A stretch of DNA of 64,000 bases from Arabiibacter massiliensis (GCF_900169505.1 NZ_LT827021.1:868001-932000); one strand, 5' to 3'. Shown: positions 32,401 through 40,711, counted from the first letter of the stretch. The notes: generated from the sequence alone by a model not told the origin. Numbers and translations: made by a program.

Positions 32401-32645
32401 GCGGTAAGAAGAGCGAGGAGCGCGAGGGCATGCCCCTGTGGGTGGTGGACGGCCTCGTGGACACGGCGGATGCGGTGGGCGGCCTCGCGCAGGCCATCGA
32501 GTGCGCCACCGTGGCCGTGGACGCGGAGAGGTGCGACCCCGGCGACTTCATAGAGGGCACGCTGGACGTGCTGCTGCTGGCTGCGGAGGACGCCTATGAG
32601 CGCCTGGCGAGGCTGCGCGATGCAGCGGAGGGGGCGCTGGCGTGA
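32397..32645 (+). CDS. 82-residue helical protein of the element-borne family
   Basis: 82 residues, helical and acidic. It shares length and the core pattern LAQAIECATVAVDAE...FIEGTLDVLLLAAEDA with the E3 protein at 47717-47965 (LAEVLECVSVAVASAE...YIEGTMSVLLQAARAA). It is coupled to the gene before it. Function is unknown. Confidence 0.65.
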   Translation: MSGKKSEEREGMPLWVVDGLVDTADAVGGLAQAIECATVAVDAERCDPGDFIEGTLDVLLLAAEDAYERLARLRDAAEGALA

Positions 32646-32667
32646 ACGCGGCGGAGAGGGCGTCAGC

Positions 32668-32928
32668 TTGAACGCGGCGCACAGGGGGCTTTACGACGCC
32701 GCAGGCATGGCCGGGCAGGAGGCGGGCACGCGCGAGGCCATCCGGGACGCCGCGACGCTCGCGGCCCAGGCCGCCAGCGTCGCGCTTGTCCGTGCGCTCG
32801 CCCTCGATGCGACGGCCAACGGCGAGAGCGGCGCGGAGTGCGGTGCCGGGGAGGTGATGGCGGCCACGTCGCGGCTGGCCTTCAAGTGCCACGACGATAT
32901 AACGGCTGCCATGGGCTTGCTGGGGTGA
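32668..32928 (+). CDS. Small Ala-rich protein, unknown function
   Basis: 86 residues from a TTG start (LNAAHRGLYDAAGMAGQ) behind GGAGAGGGCGTCAGC. Ala-rich helices, ending CHDDITAAMGLLG. A GTG at 32643 with the same following bases (GTGAACGCGGCGG) gives only nine codons. The composition fits the preceding genes, so a short operon of three is likely. Start and reality are less sure. Confidence 0.5.
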   Translation: MNAAHRGLYDAAGMAGQEAGTREAIRDAATLAAQAASVALVRALALDATANGESGAECGAGEVMAATSRLAFKCHDDITAAMGLLG

Positions 32929-33167
32929 TAAGGCGGTTTGCTCGGAGCGCGCCCTGCTGCCACGCAAGGCGGCGGGGCGCTTCGTCTTCGGGGGATGGAT
33001 GCGGAAGAAGGCTCCCGCTCCACCCCGGCGATCAGCCCAGGTGGCAAGTACGCCTTCAGGAGCTATGACGCCATGCACCGGATCGCTTTCCAGGAAAATT
33101 TCTCGGCGGGGGGATGGGCGCTATGCCGCCGGGGTCGCCTCTAGGGCAGGGGGAGGGGATGGCCCCC

Positions 33168-33599
33168 TCACTCGCCCCGCCCTTCGGCCAGCACGGCGTC
33201 CAGGGCCGCCAGGGAGTCTCGGTGCAGGCTGTACGCGCGCCGCTCGCCGTAACCCATCGCAGCGGCTATGTCGCAATACTCCCGCCCCTCCAGATAGCGC
33301 ATGTTCAGCACCTGCTGATGCCGCGCGTCCGGCAGGCGCGCTATCACGCCGCTGGCGAAGCGTTGCAGCTCCACGTAGTCCGCGAGCAGCCCCGCCAGAT
33401 CGTCGCGGTAGCGTTGCAGATCGCCCACGCGCTCGGCCAGGCTATCGGCGTGGCGCAACCCTCCCACGCGTTCGCGGGCCGAGTCGAGGCCGTGAAGCCC
33501 CAGAAGCGCGTCGGCCTGCTCCACCTGCTCGGAGGCGTGCCTGATGCGCTCCTGGAGCCTGCGGGCGTCCTCCAGAAAGCCCCTTGCGGTAGGTGCCAT
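33168..33599 (-). CDS. Sigma-70-like phage/element regulator (ArpU/DUF1492-like)
   Basis: 143 residues. A coiled-coil N-terminal half (FLEDARRLQERIRHASEQ) is followed by a sigma region 4-like helix-turn-helix: RLPDARHQQVLNMRYLEGREYCDIAAAMGYGERRAYSLH. Such proteins control late genes in phages and satellites. AAAAGGAGATTC precedes the ATG at 33599. It is the last gene of the minus-strand half of E2 but is separated from the helicase gene by about 350 bp. Confidence 0.75.
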   Translation of the reverse strand: MAPTARGFLEDARRLQERIRHASEQVEQADALLGLHGLDSARERVGGLRHADSLAERVGDLQRYRDDLAGLLADYVELQRFASGVIARLPDARHQQVLNMRYLEGREYCDIAAAMGYGERRAYSLHRDSLAALDAVLAEGRGE

Positions 33600-33946
33600 G
33601 AATCTCCTTTTCCGTGTGGTATCATTCGCCTGGGTCGGGCCGGGGTGAGAGCTTCGGCCTTCTTCGCGCACAGAAGAAAAACCGGCGGGGAGAAATCGGC
33701 TCTGGTGCTTGCGGGGAGCTGCCGGGGGCCGGCTGAAAGACCCCCTTGGCCCCCTCTATTGTGCATTTCTCCGGGCGGACGATGACGCGCCGCCGCCAAT
33801 CCTATCAGGTGATTCCTCCCTGGCTCCGCGTGATGAAGCAGAAAGTTTTTGGGATTTAGGGCGTTTTCTGCGCGCTGCCAACCTCTGCGCCCGTTACTCC
33901 TGAACGCCTGGGACTTTTCGACCCGCCCCTACCCGCTTCGTAGCGG
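33600..33946. other. Intergenic stretch in E2
   Basis: About 350 bp between the sigma-like gene and the helicase gene. I see no supported gene. A possible minus-strand promoter for the sigma-like gene would lie near its right part, but no clear -35/-10 pair was found. Confidence 0.4.
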
Positions 33947-34840
33947 TCACGAGAGCGCCCTTTCCATGAACAGGCTCTCGGATGCCTTGAACACCAGCGG
34001 CACGTCTCCGACGCTCCCGAACCGGTTCTTCCTCACCGAGAGCGTCACGGGCCGCGCATCGAGCTTCGCGTTGCTCTCGGCCTCGTCCTCCGTGTCGCCG
34101 TCTACCGAGAGGAACATCACGACTGAAGCACCGTACTCGATATCCGACGAACCCGCGAGCGCGTCAAGCGCCCTGCTGCCGCGCTTCTGGCGATTCTTGG
34201 AGCTGATGACCAGTATCGGCACGCGGTGACGCTTGGAGATAGCGCACAGCCCGCGCATGTTGGCCGTGTGGTGCTGGTAGTCCGTGGCGCTCGGGTTCGC
34301 GCCGTCGGGCATGATCTGGAGGTAGTCCACCACCAGAACCGGCTTCGGCTCGCATGGGTCTAACCCGGCCTCGTAGAGGGCGGCCACCTCTTCCACACTC
34401 GCCTTGTCGTCGATAGTCGCGACGTTCGGGGCGATCTCTAGGCGGTAGGCTTCAATGGCTCGCTCGATAGCCGATAATTTGTCCTGGTCGCCGTCGCCCA
34501 TGCGCATGACCTCGCGGGCGGTGAGGGGAAGCCCTCCCATGTCCCGCTGCGAGGTGAGGCGGGAGAGCGACTTCCCCAGTATTTGGGGCGCGCCCATCTC
34601 CATGGAGAGGAAGACCGCCTTGCGGCTCCCGTAGCAGGCCACGTAATCGGCGATCTGCAAGGCCAGGGTGGTCTTGCCCGCCCCCGGCTCCGCCGCGAGC
34701 ACGTACACCTCCGGGTAAAGGCCGCCGCCCAGGATTGCATCGAGCGAGGGTATCCCGGTGCCCCCCACGGGCTTCATGCCCGACATGGCCGCAATCATCG
34801 CGTCCAGGCGCTCGTCGTTCCATGCAAACCCCTCCATCAT
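33947..34840 (-). CDS. DnaB-like replicative helicase (RecA fold)
   Basis: 297 residues with the DnaB/RepA-type ATPase core: Walker A AAEPGAGKTTL (about 49-59), Walker B PVLVVDYLQIMPDGA, the DnaB-type VLVISSKNRQK and a final GDVPLVFKASESLF. It lacks the DnaB N-terminal domain, so it is a shortened element-encoded helicase. Start ATGATGG behind GGATGAGCG. It should unwind the E2 origin, and the iteron-like repeats lie about 170 bp upstream. No primase is seen in E2. Confidence 0.82.
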   Translation of the reverse strand: MMEGFAWNDERLDAMIAAMSGMKPVGGTGIPSLDAILGGGLYPEVYVLAAEPGAGKTTLALQIADYVACYGSRKAVFLSMEMGAPQILGKSLSRLTSQRDMGGLPLTAREVMRMGDGDQDKLSAIERAIEAYRLEIAPNVATIDDKASVEEVAALYEAGLDPCEPKPVLVVDYLQIMPDGANPSATDYQHHTANMRGLCAISKRHRVPILVISSKNRQKRGSRALDALAGSSDIEYGASVVMFLSVDGDTEDEAESNAKLDARPVTLSVRKNRFGSVGDVPLVFKASESLFMERALS

Positions 34841-35012
34841 CGCTCATCCTCCCTTGGAGCCGGGCGCGCCTCCGTGCGCGGCCCGGCGGCGCTACGACCT
34901 GAAACGGCACTCCTTGCCGATCCCTCAAGCATGTTTCCCCCTCCTGTCTGCTCCCGACGCGCGGCCATTGAGGGCCGCGCTGGTCGCTGCTCTTATACTG
35001 TTCTTGTTCTGT

Positions 35013-35132
35013 GTCTCGTATTCGAGACTTTTCCAGCCTTCGAATGAGCGGTGTCGCAAACCTCTGACCCGGCCCTATCCTTTTGTTTTGTCTCATATCA
35101 GATACTTTTCGGAAAAGTCTCGAATATGAGAC
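35013..35132. other. E2 iteron-like repeats (origin or operator candidate)
   Basis: Three 21-bp copies of GTCTC(G/A)TATTCGAGACTTTTC: 35013-35033, 35090-35110 (GTCTCATATCAGATACTTTTC) and 35112-35132 in reverse. The last two abut as a long inverted repeat. They lie between the helicase gene and the winged-helix gene, in AT-rich DNA. They fit iterons of a plasmid-like origin or operators of the nearby DNA-binding proteins. The rest of 34841-35180 holds nothing I can support as a gene. Confidence 0.6.
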
Positions 35133-35180
35133 TGTTAGCCAAGGCTAAACAGTCATGAAAACAAGACTGGTTCGCCGTGG

Positions 35181-35498
35181 TTAACTGTCCGGGATACCGG
35201 GTTTTCGAGCCGCCACCGGTACCGCCATGGGGAAGCCATAGACGTTGCCACCGCGCCCCTTCTCTTTCGTGAGGAACCCGGCCTCGCATAGCCCGCGAAC
35301 GTCCGCGAAGACGCGCGGGCGGCTCTTGCCGGTCTTCTCCATGAGCAGCCCTGCGCCCACCGGCGGCGTCCTCATGGTCTTGCGGTTGCGCGTGGTGGCG
35401 AGCGCGACGTACACGGCCATCTGCGAACTAGTCACGCGCGGGCACACGGCGTCGAACTCGCGCTGCGAGAGGTAGCACCCCGCCTCACGCCCCGCCAT
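35181..35498 (-). CDS. Winged-helix protein, possible replication initiator
   Basis: 105 residues with a winged helix: TSSQMAVYVALATTRNRKT, then VGAGLLMEKTGKSRPRVFADVRGLCEAGFLTKEKG as recognition helix and wing. The N-terminus begins MAGREAGCYLSQREFD. Its place directly before iteron-like repeats and the helicase gene suggests an initiator or a regulator of replication. It overlaps the preceding gene by 14 nt. Confidence 0.65.
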   Translation of the reverse strand: MAGREAGCYLSQREFDAVCPRVTSSQMAVYVALATTRNRKTMRTPPVGAGLLMEKTGKSRPRVFADVRGLCEAGFLTKEKGRGGNVYGFPMAVPVAARKPGIPDS

Positions 35499-35892
35499 GG
35501 CCGATCCCGTCCCACAGCTCTCTCACCCATGGCTTGGGCTGCGGAACGAGGCGGGGGAGGCGCATGGCTTCGAGCGGGGTTATCGGCAGGCCCTGGCGGT
35601 GCCTGCTCCAGATCGCCGTATCCCTCGCGGATCGCTCGCCGGGGGTAGGCTCCCGGTCATGCTCCAGCGCCGCGAAGTATCGCCCGCAAGCCTCCAGCTC
35701 GCGCCTCCTGCGCTCCCTCGCCGCGATCTCACGTGCCCTGCACCTCTCCTCGGTCGGGTGCGGAAAGGGGGCGTCGTGCGCGGCTCTCGTGGTAGACTGT
35801 CTGCTGGGCGAAAGCCCGTTTCCTGGCGTCCGGTCAGCCGTTGCTTTCCTAGGGCGTGCGGCTGCTCCGGGCGCTTCCGCGCTATGCTCCAT
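35485..35892 (-). CDS. Protein of unknown function
   Basis: 135 residues, rich in Arg, Ala and Pro, with a helical basic middle (EERCRAREIAARERRRRELEAC) and a conserved-looking end (EAMRLPRLVPQPKPWVRELWDG). The start at 35892 follows GGGAGGAAGCC. It is coupled by overlaps to both neighbours. No family recognised. Confidence 0.55.
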   Translation of the reverse strand: MEHSAEAPGAAARPRKATADRTPGNGLSPSRQSTTRAAHDAPFPHPTEERCRAREIAARERRRRELEACGRYFAALEHDREPTPGERSARDTAIWSRHRQGLPITPLEAMRLPRLVPQPKPWVRELWDGIGHGGA

Positions 35893-36154
35893 GGCTTCCT
35901 CCCATCGCATATTCGATGAACCGGCACTTGGGCACGAACAGACGGCGGCCTATGCGGCACCCGGGGAGGCGTCCCGTGGCTATCTCCGCGCGTATGGTCT
36001 GCTCGGACACGCCGGTGAGGCGGTGCATATCCTGCACGCTAAGCAGCTCCGGCTCTCCCGCGAGCATTTCCGGCACGTCGGCGGGCGGCTTCTCGGAGAG
36101 ATACACCATGCGGCAACCTCGCGGCTGTTCCTGCTTAATCAGTGGCGCACTCAT
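35882..36154 (-). CDS. Excisionase-like HTH protein
   Basis: 90 residues with an HTH_17 domain: LLSVQDMHRLTGVSEQTIRAEIATGRLPGCRIGRRLFVPKCRFIEY. ATG at 36154 behind GGAGGTGGGCGAAA. It overlaps the XRE gene before it and the gene after it. The same XRE plus HTH_17 pair occurs in E3 (41460-41925), where both read the other way. Probable directionality factor or regulator. Confidence 0.8.
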   Translation of the reverse strand: MSAPLIKQEQPRGCRMVYLSEKPPADVPEMLAGEPELLSVQDMHRLTGVSEQTIRAEIATGRLPGCRIGRRLFVPKCRFIEYAMGGSHGA

Positions 36155-36353
36155 TTTCGCCCACCTCCTCGAACAGCTTGGCAGGGTCGCCTTCCCATCC
36201 CAGCGCGTCAGCTATGCGCTTGCTGCGGTGGGGGTAAGGTGGCTCCTTCCCGTTCTCGATTCGCGACATACAGCTTTGATTCACGTCTGCGGCGCGGGCC
36301 AGCTTCGCTTGGGAAATGCCCAGCTTCTGGCGCTCCAAAACAACTCGTTTCAT
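36135..36353 (-). CDS. XRE family regulator
   Basis: 72 residues: LERQKLGISQAKLARAADVNQSCMSRIENGKEPPYP is a Cro-type helix-turn-helix. The C-terminus ALGWEGDPAKLFEEV is almost the same as in the E3 XRE protein at 41460-41672 (ELGWEGDASELFEEV). GAGGTGATGAAGA precedes the ATG. It is divergent from the zinc-finger/integrase operon, so it may repress the promoter at 36375. Confidence 0.85.
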   Translation of the reverse strand: MKRVVLERQKLGISQAKLARAADVNQSCMSRIENGKEPPYPHRSKRIADALGWEGDPAKLFEEVGENECATD

Positions 36354-36374
36354 TCTTCATCACCTCATTACCTG

Positions 36375-36403
36375 TTGACCGTTGAAGCCGTTACGGGTAT
36401 ATT
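36375..36403 (+). promoter_or_regulatory. Promoter of the E2 zinc-finger/integrase operon
   Basis: TTGACC (36375-36380), a 17-bp spacer, TATATT (36398-36403). The same box types precede the E1 counterpart at 14653-14682. It lies in the divergent gap with the XRE gene. Confidence 0.7.
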
Positions 36404-36461
36404 GTAGCAAGAAGAAAACACTTATTAGAAATTAACTGTTAATACGAAGATTTGAGGACAA

Positions 36462-37445
36462 GTGTTAAAAAAGGTCATATCACTTGCTGCAATGGACGAG
36501 AACTTTGCATATTTTAGCGTGGGTTGGTGCGATCAAGCTTTTTCTCCAAGAGACGCGGCTGTCGATCTTATGAAAGTGAGAACCTGGACTGACTTGGTGC
36601 GATATCTCGAAAAGCATGCATCCAATAGAGACGTTGCGTGGTTCTTTCCTGATGATGGATGCGACTCAGACAAGGTCTTTTCTAGAGCACCGGAGTTTGA
36701 TAGCGCAGGTTTGGGAAGACCTCTTCAAGATGTTCTTTCAAAGGACGGCATGCCGGACTACTGCGATCATATAAACGAATTAACTTGGCCTTACTACGTT
36801 GTTAGCATTCGCGAGGTGATTCACCTAAGGGATAGCTTACGCGGCTTAGCTAGACTCGCCGCAGTGGCGCTTGGGAGTCCGTATTATGGCCGTCTAATCA
36901 CGTTTGAAGAATTGGACAACGGGAGAATCGAAGGATGTATTAATCCTGAAACTGCGGGTTGCACGAGGCATGGCCTGATTGACGAGGAACTTGTATTAGG
37001 AGGAAGCGCGCCTGTCATCCTGGGAAGCAGCATCGGAGAATTGTACCTAGATGGCGAAACCTTCATTTTCGATGAACGTGCGATAACCCGCGAAGACGCT
37101 ACAAAGATCGCTTGCGGCCACTTCGCTTCGCGCGTGATGGGCAGTATGGGGCAGTCAATCGATCTCGAAACCATGCAATTGCCCGACCATGTCGGTGAAG
37201 AGGGAGGCGGGTACGGTTTCACCCCGGAAGAAGGCTTCTTCTATCACGACCCCCCTTCCTCCGTCCCCTGGTGGGAAGGCATATCGAATGAGGTGGTTTC
37301 GGCAATCCTGCATGGGCGGGTTGCCGTATGTGAAAACTGCAAAACCCCCTTCATTGCTGAACGCAAGGGGGCAAAAACCTGTAGCCAAGCATGCAGGACG
37401 GAACTATGCATCAAGCGAAAGGTCGAAGCCAACCCCGTCCGCTGA
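36462..37445 (+). CDS. Protein with C-terminal CGNR-like zinc finger, upstream of integrase
   Basis: 327 residues from a GTG start behind GAGGACAA (an ATG at Met11 is also possible). The N-terminal region has no known family. The C-terminus carries CENCKTPFIAERKGAKTCSQAC, the four-Cys motif also seen at the end of the E1 protein at 14723-15823. Both genes lie next to their integrases. It is more AT-rich than the core genome. A shared role in control of integration is inferred. Confidence 0.7.
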   Translation: MLKKVISLAAMDENFAYFSVGWCDQAFSPRDAAVDLMKVRTWTDLVRYLEKHASNRDVAWFFPDDGCDSDKVFSRAPEFDSAGLGRPLQDVLSKDGMPDYCDHINELTWPYYVVSIREVIHLRDSLRGLARLAAVALGSPYYGRLITFEELDNGRIEGCINPETAGCTRHGLIDEELVLGGSAPVILGSSIGELYLDGETFIFDERAITREDATKIACGHFASRVMGSMGQSIDLETMQLPDHVGEEGGGYGFTPEEGFFYHDPPSSVPWWEGISNEVVSAILHGRVAVCENCKTPFIAERKGAKTCSQACRTELCIKRKVEANPVR

Positions 37446-37501
37446 CCCGGGCGCGTTGGATATAGCCGTTCACACGTAGATCAGCGAAAGGAGGTAAGAC
37501 C

Positions 37502-38749
37502 ATGGCAAATGGAGACGGAAGCATCATCGCGCGCGGGCGCGGGGTGTGGGAAGTTCAGCTGTCCTTCGGCAAAGACCCGATCACGGGCAAGTACCGCAAG
37601 GCGACGCGCACCGTCCACGGCACCAAGGCCGAGGCGCGGAAGGTTCGCGACAAGATGAAAGCGGATCACGACAACGGCTTGCGCATCGATTCTGGCAAGG
37701 TGACATTCCGTGAATTCGCCGCAACGTGGACGGAGGCGCGGAGGACGGCGGGCACGGCCAATGAGCGGACAATCGAGAAAGACGCGCAACGCCTCGAATT
37801 CGTCTGCTCGTTCATCGGAGACGTGCCGATGAACGCTATAGACGCGCAGGCCATCGAATCGTTGTATGCGGCTATCAAGGCGCGCAGGATCGAACAGGGC
37901 TACAGCTTCGGCAACACGACCATGAGGTCATACCACGTCCTCATAAAAAGCGTGTTCAAAAAGGCCGTGAATTACGATTTGATACTACGCAACCCATGCG
38001 ACCGTGTGGAAGCGCCGAAGGCCGACGACCCCGAGCGCCGTTCGCTCGCCGTCGATGAGGGCGCGCGACTTCTCCGGTGCATCGACGAGGCGGAAGCTGC
38101 GGCGTATCGGATGCTCGACGAAAAGGAAGCCCGCCAGACCGAGCGCGGGAACCTTTTCGGAAGAACCTACCTGCGCGGCTTGTCTGTAATCGGGTATGCG
38201 ATGACAGCGAGAATCGGACTAGCTACAGGCGTGCGGCTTAGCGAACCGTTGTTGCTCATATGGAAATACGTTGATTTGGATCAGTCGTGCATATTCATAG
38301 TCAAAGCCAAGACCAAAGCGGGCGTGCGCCGAATCGCGCTGGACTCGAAAACAGTTGAGCATCTGCGCATGTGGAAAACTCGGCAAGCCGTCGAGCTTCT
38401 GAAGATAGGCGTGCGGCAAAGCGACGCAACGCCGGTCGTGTGCTCCGCTCGGGGCACCTTCTGCAATGTATGGAACTTCGAGCATTGGTGGAACGATTTC
38501 AGGGAGCGAAACGGCTTCAGTGATCTGAAATACCACGAACTGCGCCACACCCAGGCCACCCAGCTGCTTGCCAACGGCGTGGACGTGAAGACGGTGCAGA
38601 CGAGGCTCGGACATTCCGACCCTTCGCTGACTTTGAAGTGGTACGCCCATGCGTTGCCGGAAAACGACGAGAAGGCGGCGCATCTGGTAGGCGAATTGTT
38701 CTCGACGGAGCCGGAGAAGCCGCGCATCATCGAGGTCAAAACAGCCTGA
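37502..38749 (+). CDS. Tyrosine-type site-specific integrase of E2
   Basis: 415 residues, same family as the E1 and E3 integrases: start MANGDGSIIARGRG behind AAAGGAGGTAAGACC, a SAM-like core-binding domain, then Arg in RIGLATGVRLSEPL, HELRHTQATQLL, and Tyr in LTLKWYAHA. In this one the helix after the catalytic Arg reads GVRLSEPLLL where the other two have GxRRGExxGL, so the conserved RGE is changed; function may persist since the Arg itself is kept. It should use the CAU tRNA 3' end. Confidence 0.93.
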   Translation: MANGDGSIIARGRGVWEVQLSFGKDPITGKYRKATRTVHGTKAEARKVRDKMKADHDNGLRIDSGKVTFREFAATWTEARRTAGTANERTIEKDAQRLEFVCSFIGDVPMNAIDAQAIESLYAAIKARRIEQGYSFGNTTMRSYHVLIKSVFKKAVNYDLILRNPCDRVEAPKADDPERRSLAVDEGARLLRCIDEAEAAAYRMLDEKEARQTERGNLFGRTYLRGLSVIGYAMTARIGLATGVRLSEPLLLIWKYVDLDQSCIFIVKAKTKAGVRRIALDSKTVEHLRMWKTRQAVELLKIGVRQSDATPVVCSARGTFCNVWNFEHWWNDFRERNGFSDLKYHELRHTQATQLLANGVDVKTVQTRLGHSDPSLTLKWYAHALPENDEKAAHLVGELFSTEPEKPRIIEVKTA

Positions 38750-38759
38750 TTTTGCGCGG

Positions 38760-38778
38760 TTTGCGGGCGATTTGCGGG
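38760..38778. repeat. E2 right arm-type direct repeats
   Basis: TTTGCGGG-CGA-TTTGCGGG, 11-bp period, matching 32141-32159 with one difference. It lies 10 bp after the integrase stop. Confidence 0.75.
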
Positions 38779-38849
38779 AAGAGCCGCGAATCAGCATTGA
38801 AAAAAGAAAAGGCCACCGAGCATTTTAGCCCGATGACCTGCGGTTTAGA

Positions 38850-38895
38850 TGGTGGGCCCAGCAGGACTCGAACCTGCAACCAAGGGATTATGAGT
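38850..38895. repeat. E2 right attachment repeat within the CAU tRNA
   Basis: The 46 bp shared with 32000-32045. It makes up the 3' half of the intact tRNA. Confidence 0.93.
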
Positions 38896-38924
38896 CCCCT
38901 GCTCCGCCATTGAGCTATAGGCCC
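38850..38924 (-). tRNA. tRNA with CAU anticodon (tRNA-Ile2 or elongator tRNA-Met)
   Basis: 75 nt with encoded CCA. Acceptor GGGCCTA/TGGGCCC, D arm TAGCTCAATGGCG, anticodon loop CTCATAA, T arm GGTTCGAGTCC. The GGxCCTxTAGCTCA start and GACTCATAATC loop look more like the lysidine-modified Ile2 type than elongator Met, but sequence by eye does not settle it. It is the target of E2. Confidence 0.9.
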
Positions 38925-39020
38925 GCGAAAACGCTTTGCTATTCTAGCCTAAAACGGCCGGAGCTGCCAAGGGAACCTTGCGGATTCGGCCAATTCGCAG
39001 AAACGCGACCGACTCCCCCA

Positions 39021-39127
39021 TCTGAGCGAACGAAGCGAGTCGAAGGATCCCGCGCGGTGCCAACCGTGAGACTCACTGCTGGCGCCGTACGGGATCCTTC
39101 GACTCGCTGCGCTCGCTCAGGATGACA
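39021..39127. repeat. Composite dispersed repeat, arm-core-arm
   Basis: CTGAGCGAACGAAGCGAGTC followed by GAAGGATCC, then a core (TGCCAACCGTGAG...CTGCTGGCGCC), then GGATCCTTCGACTCGCTGCG and GCTCAGGATGACA. The layout equals that at 1828-1949: two arms in opposite orientation around a core with partial symmetry. It lies between two tRNA genes. Confidence 0.8.
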
Positions 39128-39259
39128 GGAAAAGCGCGTTTTCGCGCTCGCTCCCTAGCAGACTGCCAGTGGCGCGCTCGAAAATGGCGAAAATTAGGGC
39201 TTGCGCTCATTGGGGATTGCCGGTAGAATATTTTCTCGCGTTACGGCGCAGTTTGAAAC

Positions 39260-39334
39260 GGTCGCTTGGCTCAGCGGGAGAGCATCGCCTTCACACGGCG
39301 GGGGTCACAGGTTCAAATCCTGTAGCGACCACCA
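39260..39334 (+). tRNA. tRNA-Val (CAC)
   Basis: 75 nt with encoded CCA. Acceptor GGTCGCT/AGCGACC, D arm TGGCTCAGCGGGAGAGCA, anticodon stem CGCC/GGCG with loop TTCACAC (anticodon CAC), T arm GGTTCAAATCC. Target of E3. Confidence 0.94.
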
Positions 39335-39338
39335 TGAA
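39290..39338. repeat. E3 left attachment repeat within tRNA-Val
   Basis: 49 bp identical to 48143-48191, from the anticodon loop through the CCA end plus 4 bp. Confidence 0.93.
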
Positions 39339-39403
39339 ACCAGCAGGTCATCGGTGTTTTTGCCGGTGGCCTTTTTATTTGCCACCATCCTGAGAATGTC
39401 GCT

Positions 39404-39424
39404 AGGACACAATCAGGACACAAC
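39404..39424. repeat. E3 left arm-type direct repeats
   Basis: AGGACACA-ATC-AGGACACAAC, 11-bp period; the exact 21-bp sequence recurs at 48027-48047. It lies 9 bp beyond the integrase 3' end. Confidence 0.8.
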
Positions 39425-39433
39425 GGACAAGAA

Positions 39434-40711
39434 TCAAGCCGTCTTCACCTTCAAAATCGGGGTGCTTTCTGGCCTAGTTGCGAATAAAGTTCCCACCAAT
39501 TGCGCCGCTCGCTCGTCGTTCTCGGGAATCGCATGGGCGTACCAGTTGAGTGTGAGCGATGCGTTGGAGTGGCCGAGCCGGGTCTGCACCGTCTTCACAT
39601 CCACTCCGTTGGCAAGAAGCTGTGTCGCCTGCGTGTGGCGCAGCTCGTGGAACTTCAAGTCTTCGAACCCGTTACGCACGCGGAACTGACGCCACCACCG
39701 CTCGAAGTTGTGGAGGTCGATCAAGCCGCCTTTCTCCGAGCAGCACACCGGCGTGCCATCGTCCTGCCTGATGCCGATTTTCAGCAGCTCGACCGCTTGG
39801 CGATCCTTCCACTGCCTAAGATGCTCCGCTGTGACGGCATCCACGAACAAGCTGCGCACACCAGCCTTGCTCTTGGGCGGTTTCAGTTCGCCGTAAGACG
39901 TAAGCGACTGGCGAATATGGATGCACGACTGGTCGAGGTCGATGCACCCCCAGCACAGCCCGAACACCTCGCCGCGACGCGCTCCGGTGGCAAGGCCGAT
40001 ACGCACGGCGAGGATGTTGCTGATGATGTTCAGCCCTCGCAAGTAGTCGCGTCCGAACAGGTTGCCGCGCTCGGTCTGGCGGGCTTCCTTCTCAGACATA
40101 TCGCTATAGGCCGTCGCCTCCTCCTCGTTTATGCAAGACAGCAGCCGCGCACCTTCTTCGATGGAAAGGGAGCGGCGTTCCGGCTCGTCCTTCTTCGGCG
40201 CTTTGACGCGATCGCATGGGTTGCGCATGATCAGGTCGTAATCGACTGCCTTTTGCAGAACGCGCTTCAGCGTGCCGTGTATCTGGTTGAGCGTGGTTCC
40301 GCTATAGCTCCCTCGCTCTGCTGTCTTGTCGCGCCTTATGGCCGCGTACAGCGATTCCACCATTTGGGGCGTTATGTCGCGCAACACGGTTGAACCGAGG
40401 TACGCGCTGATGGTGTTCAGCTCGTTGCGCTCCCTGTCAAGATGCGTTTTCCCTATCTCACCGGCTGCGCAGCGTGCTTCGTGGTATTGGTCGGCGAACT
40501 CCGCGAGCGTCAGCTTGTCTGCATCCGCACGCAGCCCGCTCTCATGCTCCTGCCTGATCTGGTCGCGCACCTTGCGGGCCTCGACCTTGGTGCCGTAGAC
40601 GTTGCGGGAGACCACCTTGCGCTTCTTGGTCACCGGGTCGGTGCCGAAGTCCACGCGCACGCGCCACACACCACGCCGCACTTCCGTTATGCTCCCGTCT
40701 CCTTTTGCCAT
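39434..40711 (-). CDS. Tyrosine-type site-specific integrase of E3
   Basis: 425 residues, of the same family as the E1 and E2 integrases: MAKGDGSITEVRRGVWRVRV behind GAAAGGAGGAAGCATC, core-binding domain (about 65-165), and the catalytic set Arg in RIGLATGARRGEVFGL, FHELRHTQATQLL and Tyr in LTLNWYAHAI. It should insert E3 at tRNA-Val. The gene reads away from the element interior to the tRNA. Confidence 0.95.
   Translation of the reverse strand: MAKGDGSITEVRRGVWRVRVDFGTDPVTKKRKVVSRNVYGTKVEARKVRDQIRQEHESGLRADADKLTLAEFADQYHEARCAAGEIGKTHLDRERNELNTISAYLGSTVLRDITPQMVESLYAAIRRDKTAERGSYSGTTLNQIHGTLKRVLQKAVDYDLIMRNPCDRVKAPKKDEPERRSLSIEEGARLLSCINEEEATAYSDMSEKEARQTERGNLFGRDYLRGLNIISNILAVRIGLATGARRGEVFGLCWGCIDLDQSCIHIRQSLTSYGELKPPKSKAGVRSLFVDAVTAEHLRQWKDRQAVELLKIGIRQDDGTPVCCSEKGGLIDLHNFERWWRQFRVRNGFEDLKFHELRHTQATQLLANGVDVKTVQTRLGHSNASLTLNWYAHAIPENDERAAQLVGTLFATRPESTPILKVKTA

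Larger units (their letters stand above)
32000..38895. mobile_element. E2: integrative element in CAU-anticodon tRNA
   Basis: A 6.9-kb element between 46-bp direct repeats of the tRNA 3' half. It encodes three small proteins on the plus strand, a sigma-like phage regulator, a DnaB-like helicase, a winged-helix protein, an unknown protein, excisionase-like and XRE regulators, a zinc-finger protein and the integrase. No capsid, lysis or mobilization genes are visible. It has the form of a small satellite or integrative plasmid. Confidence 0.88.
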
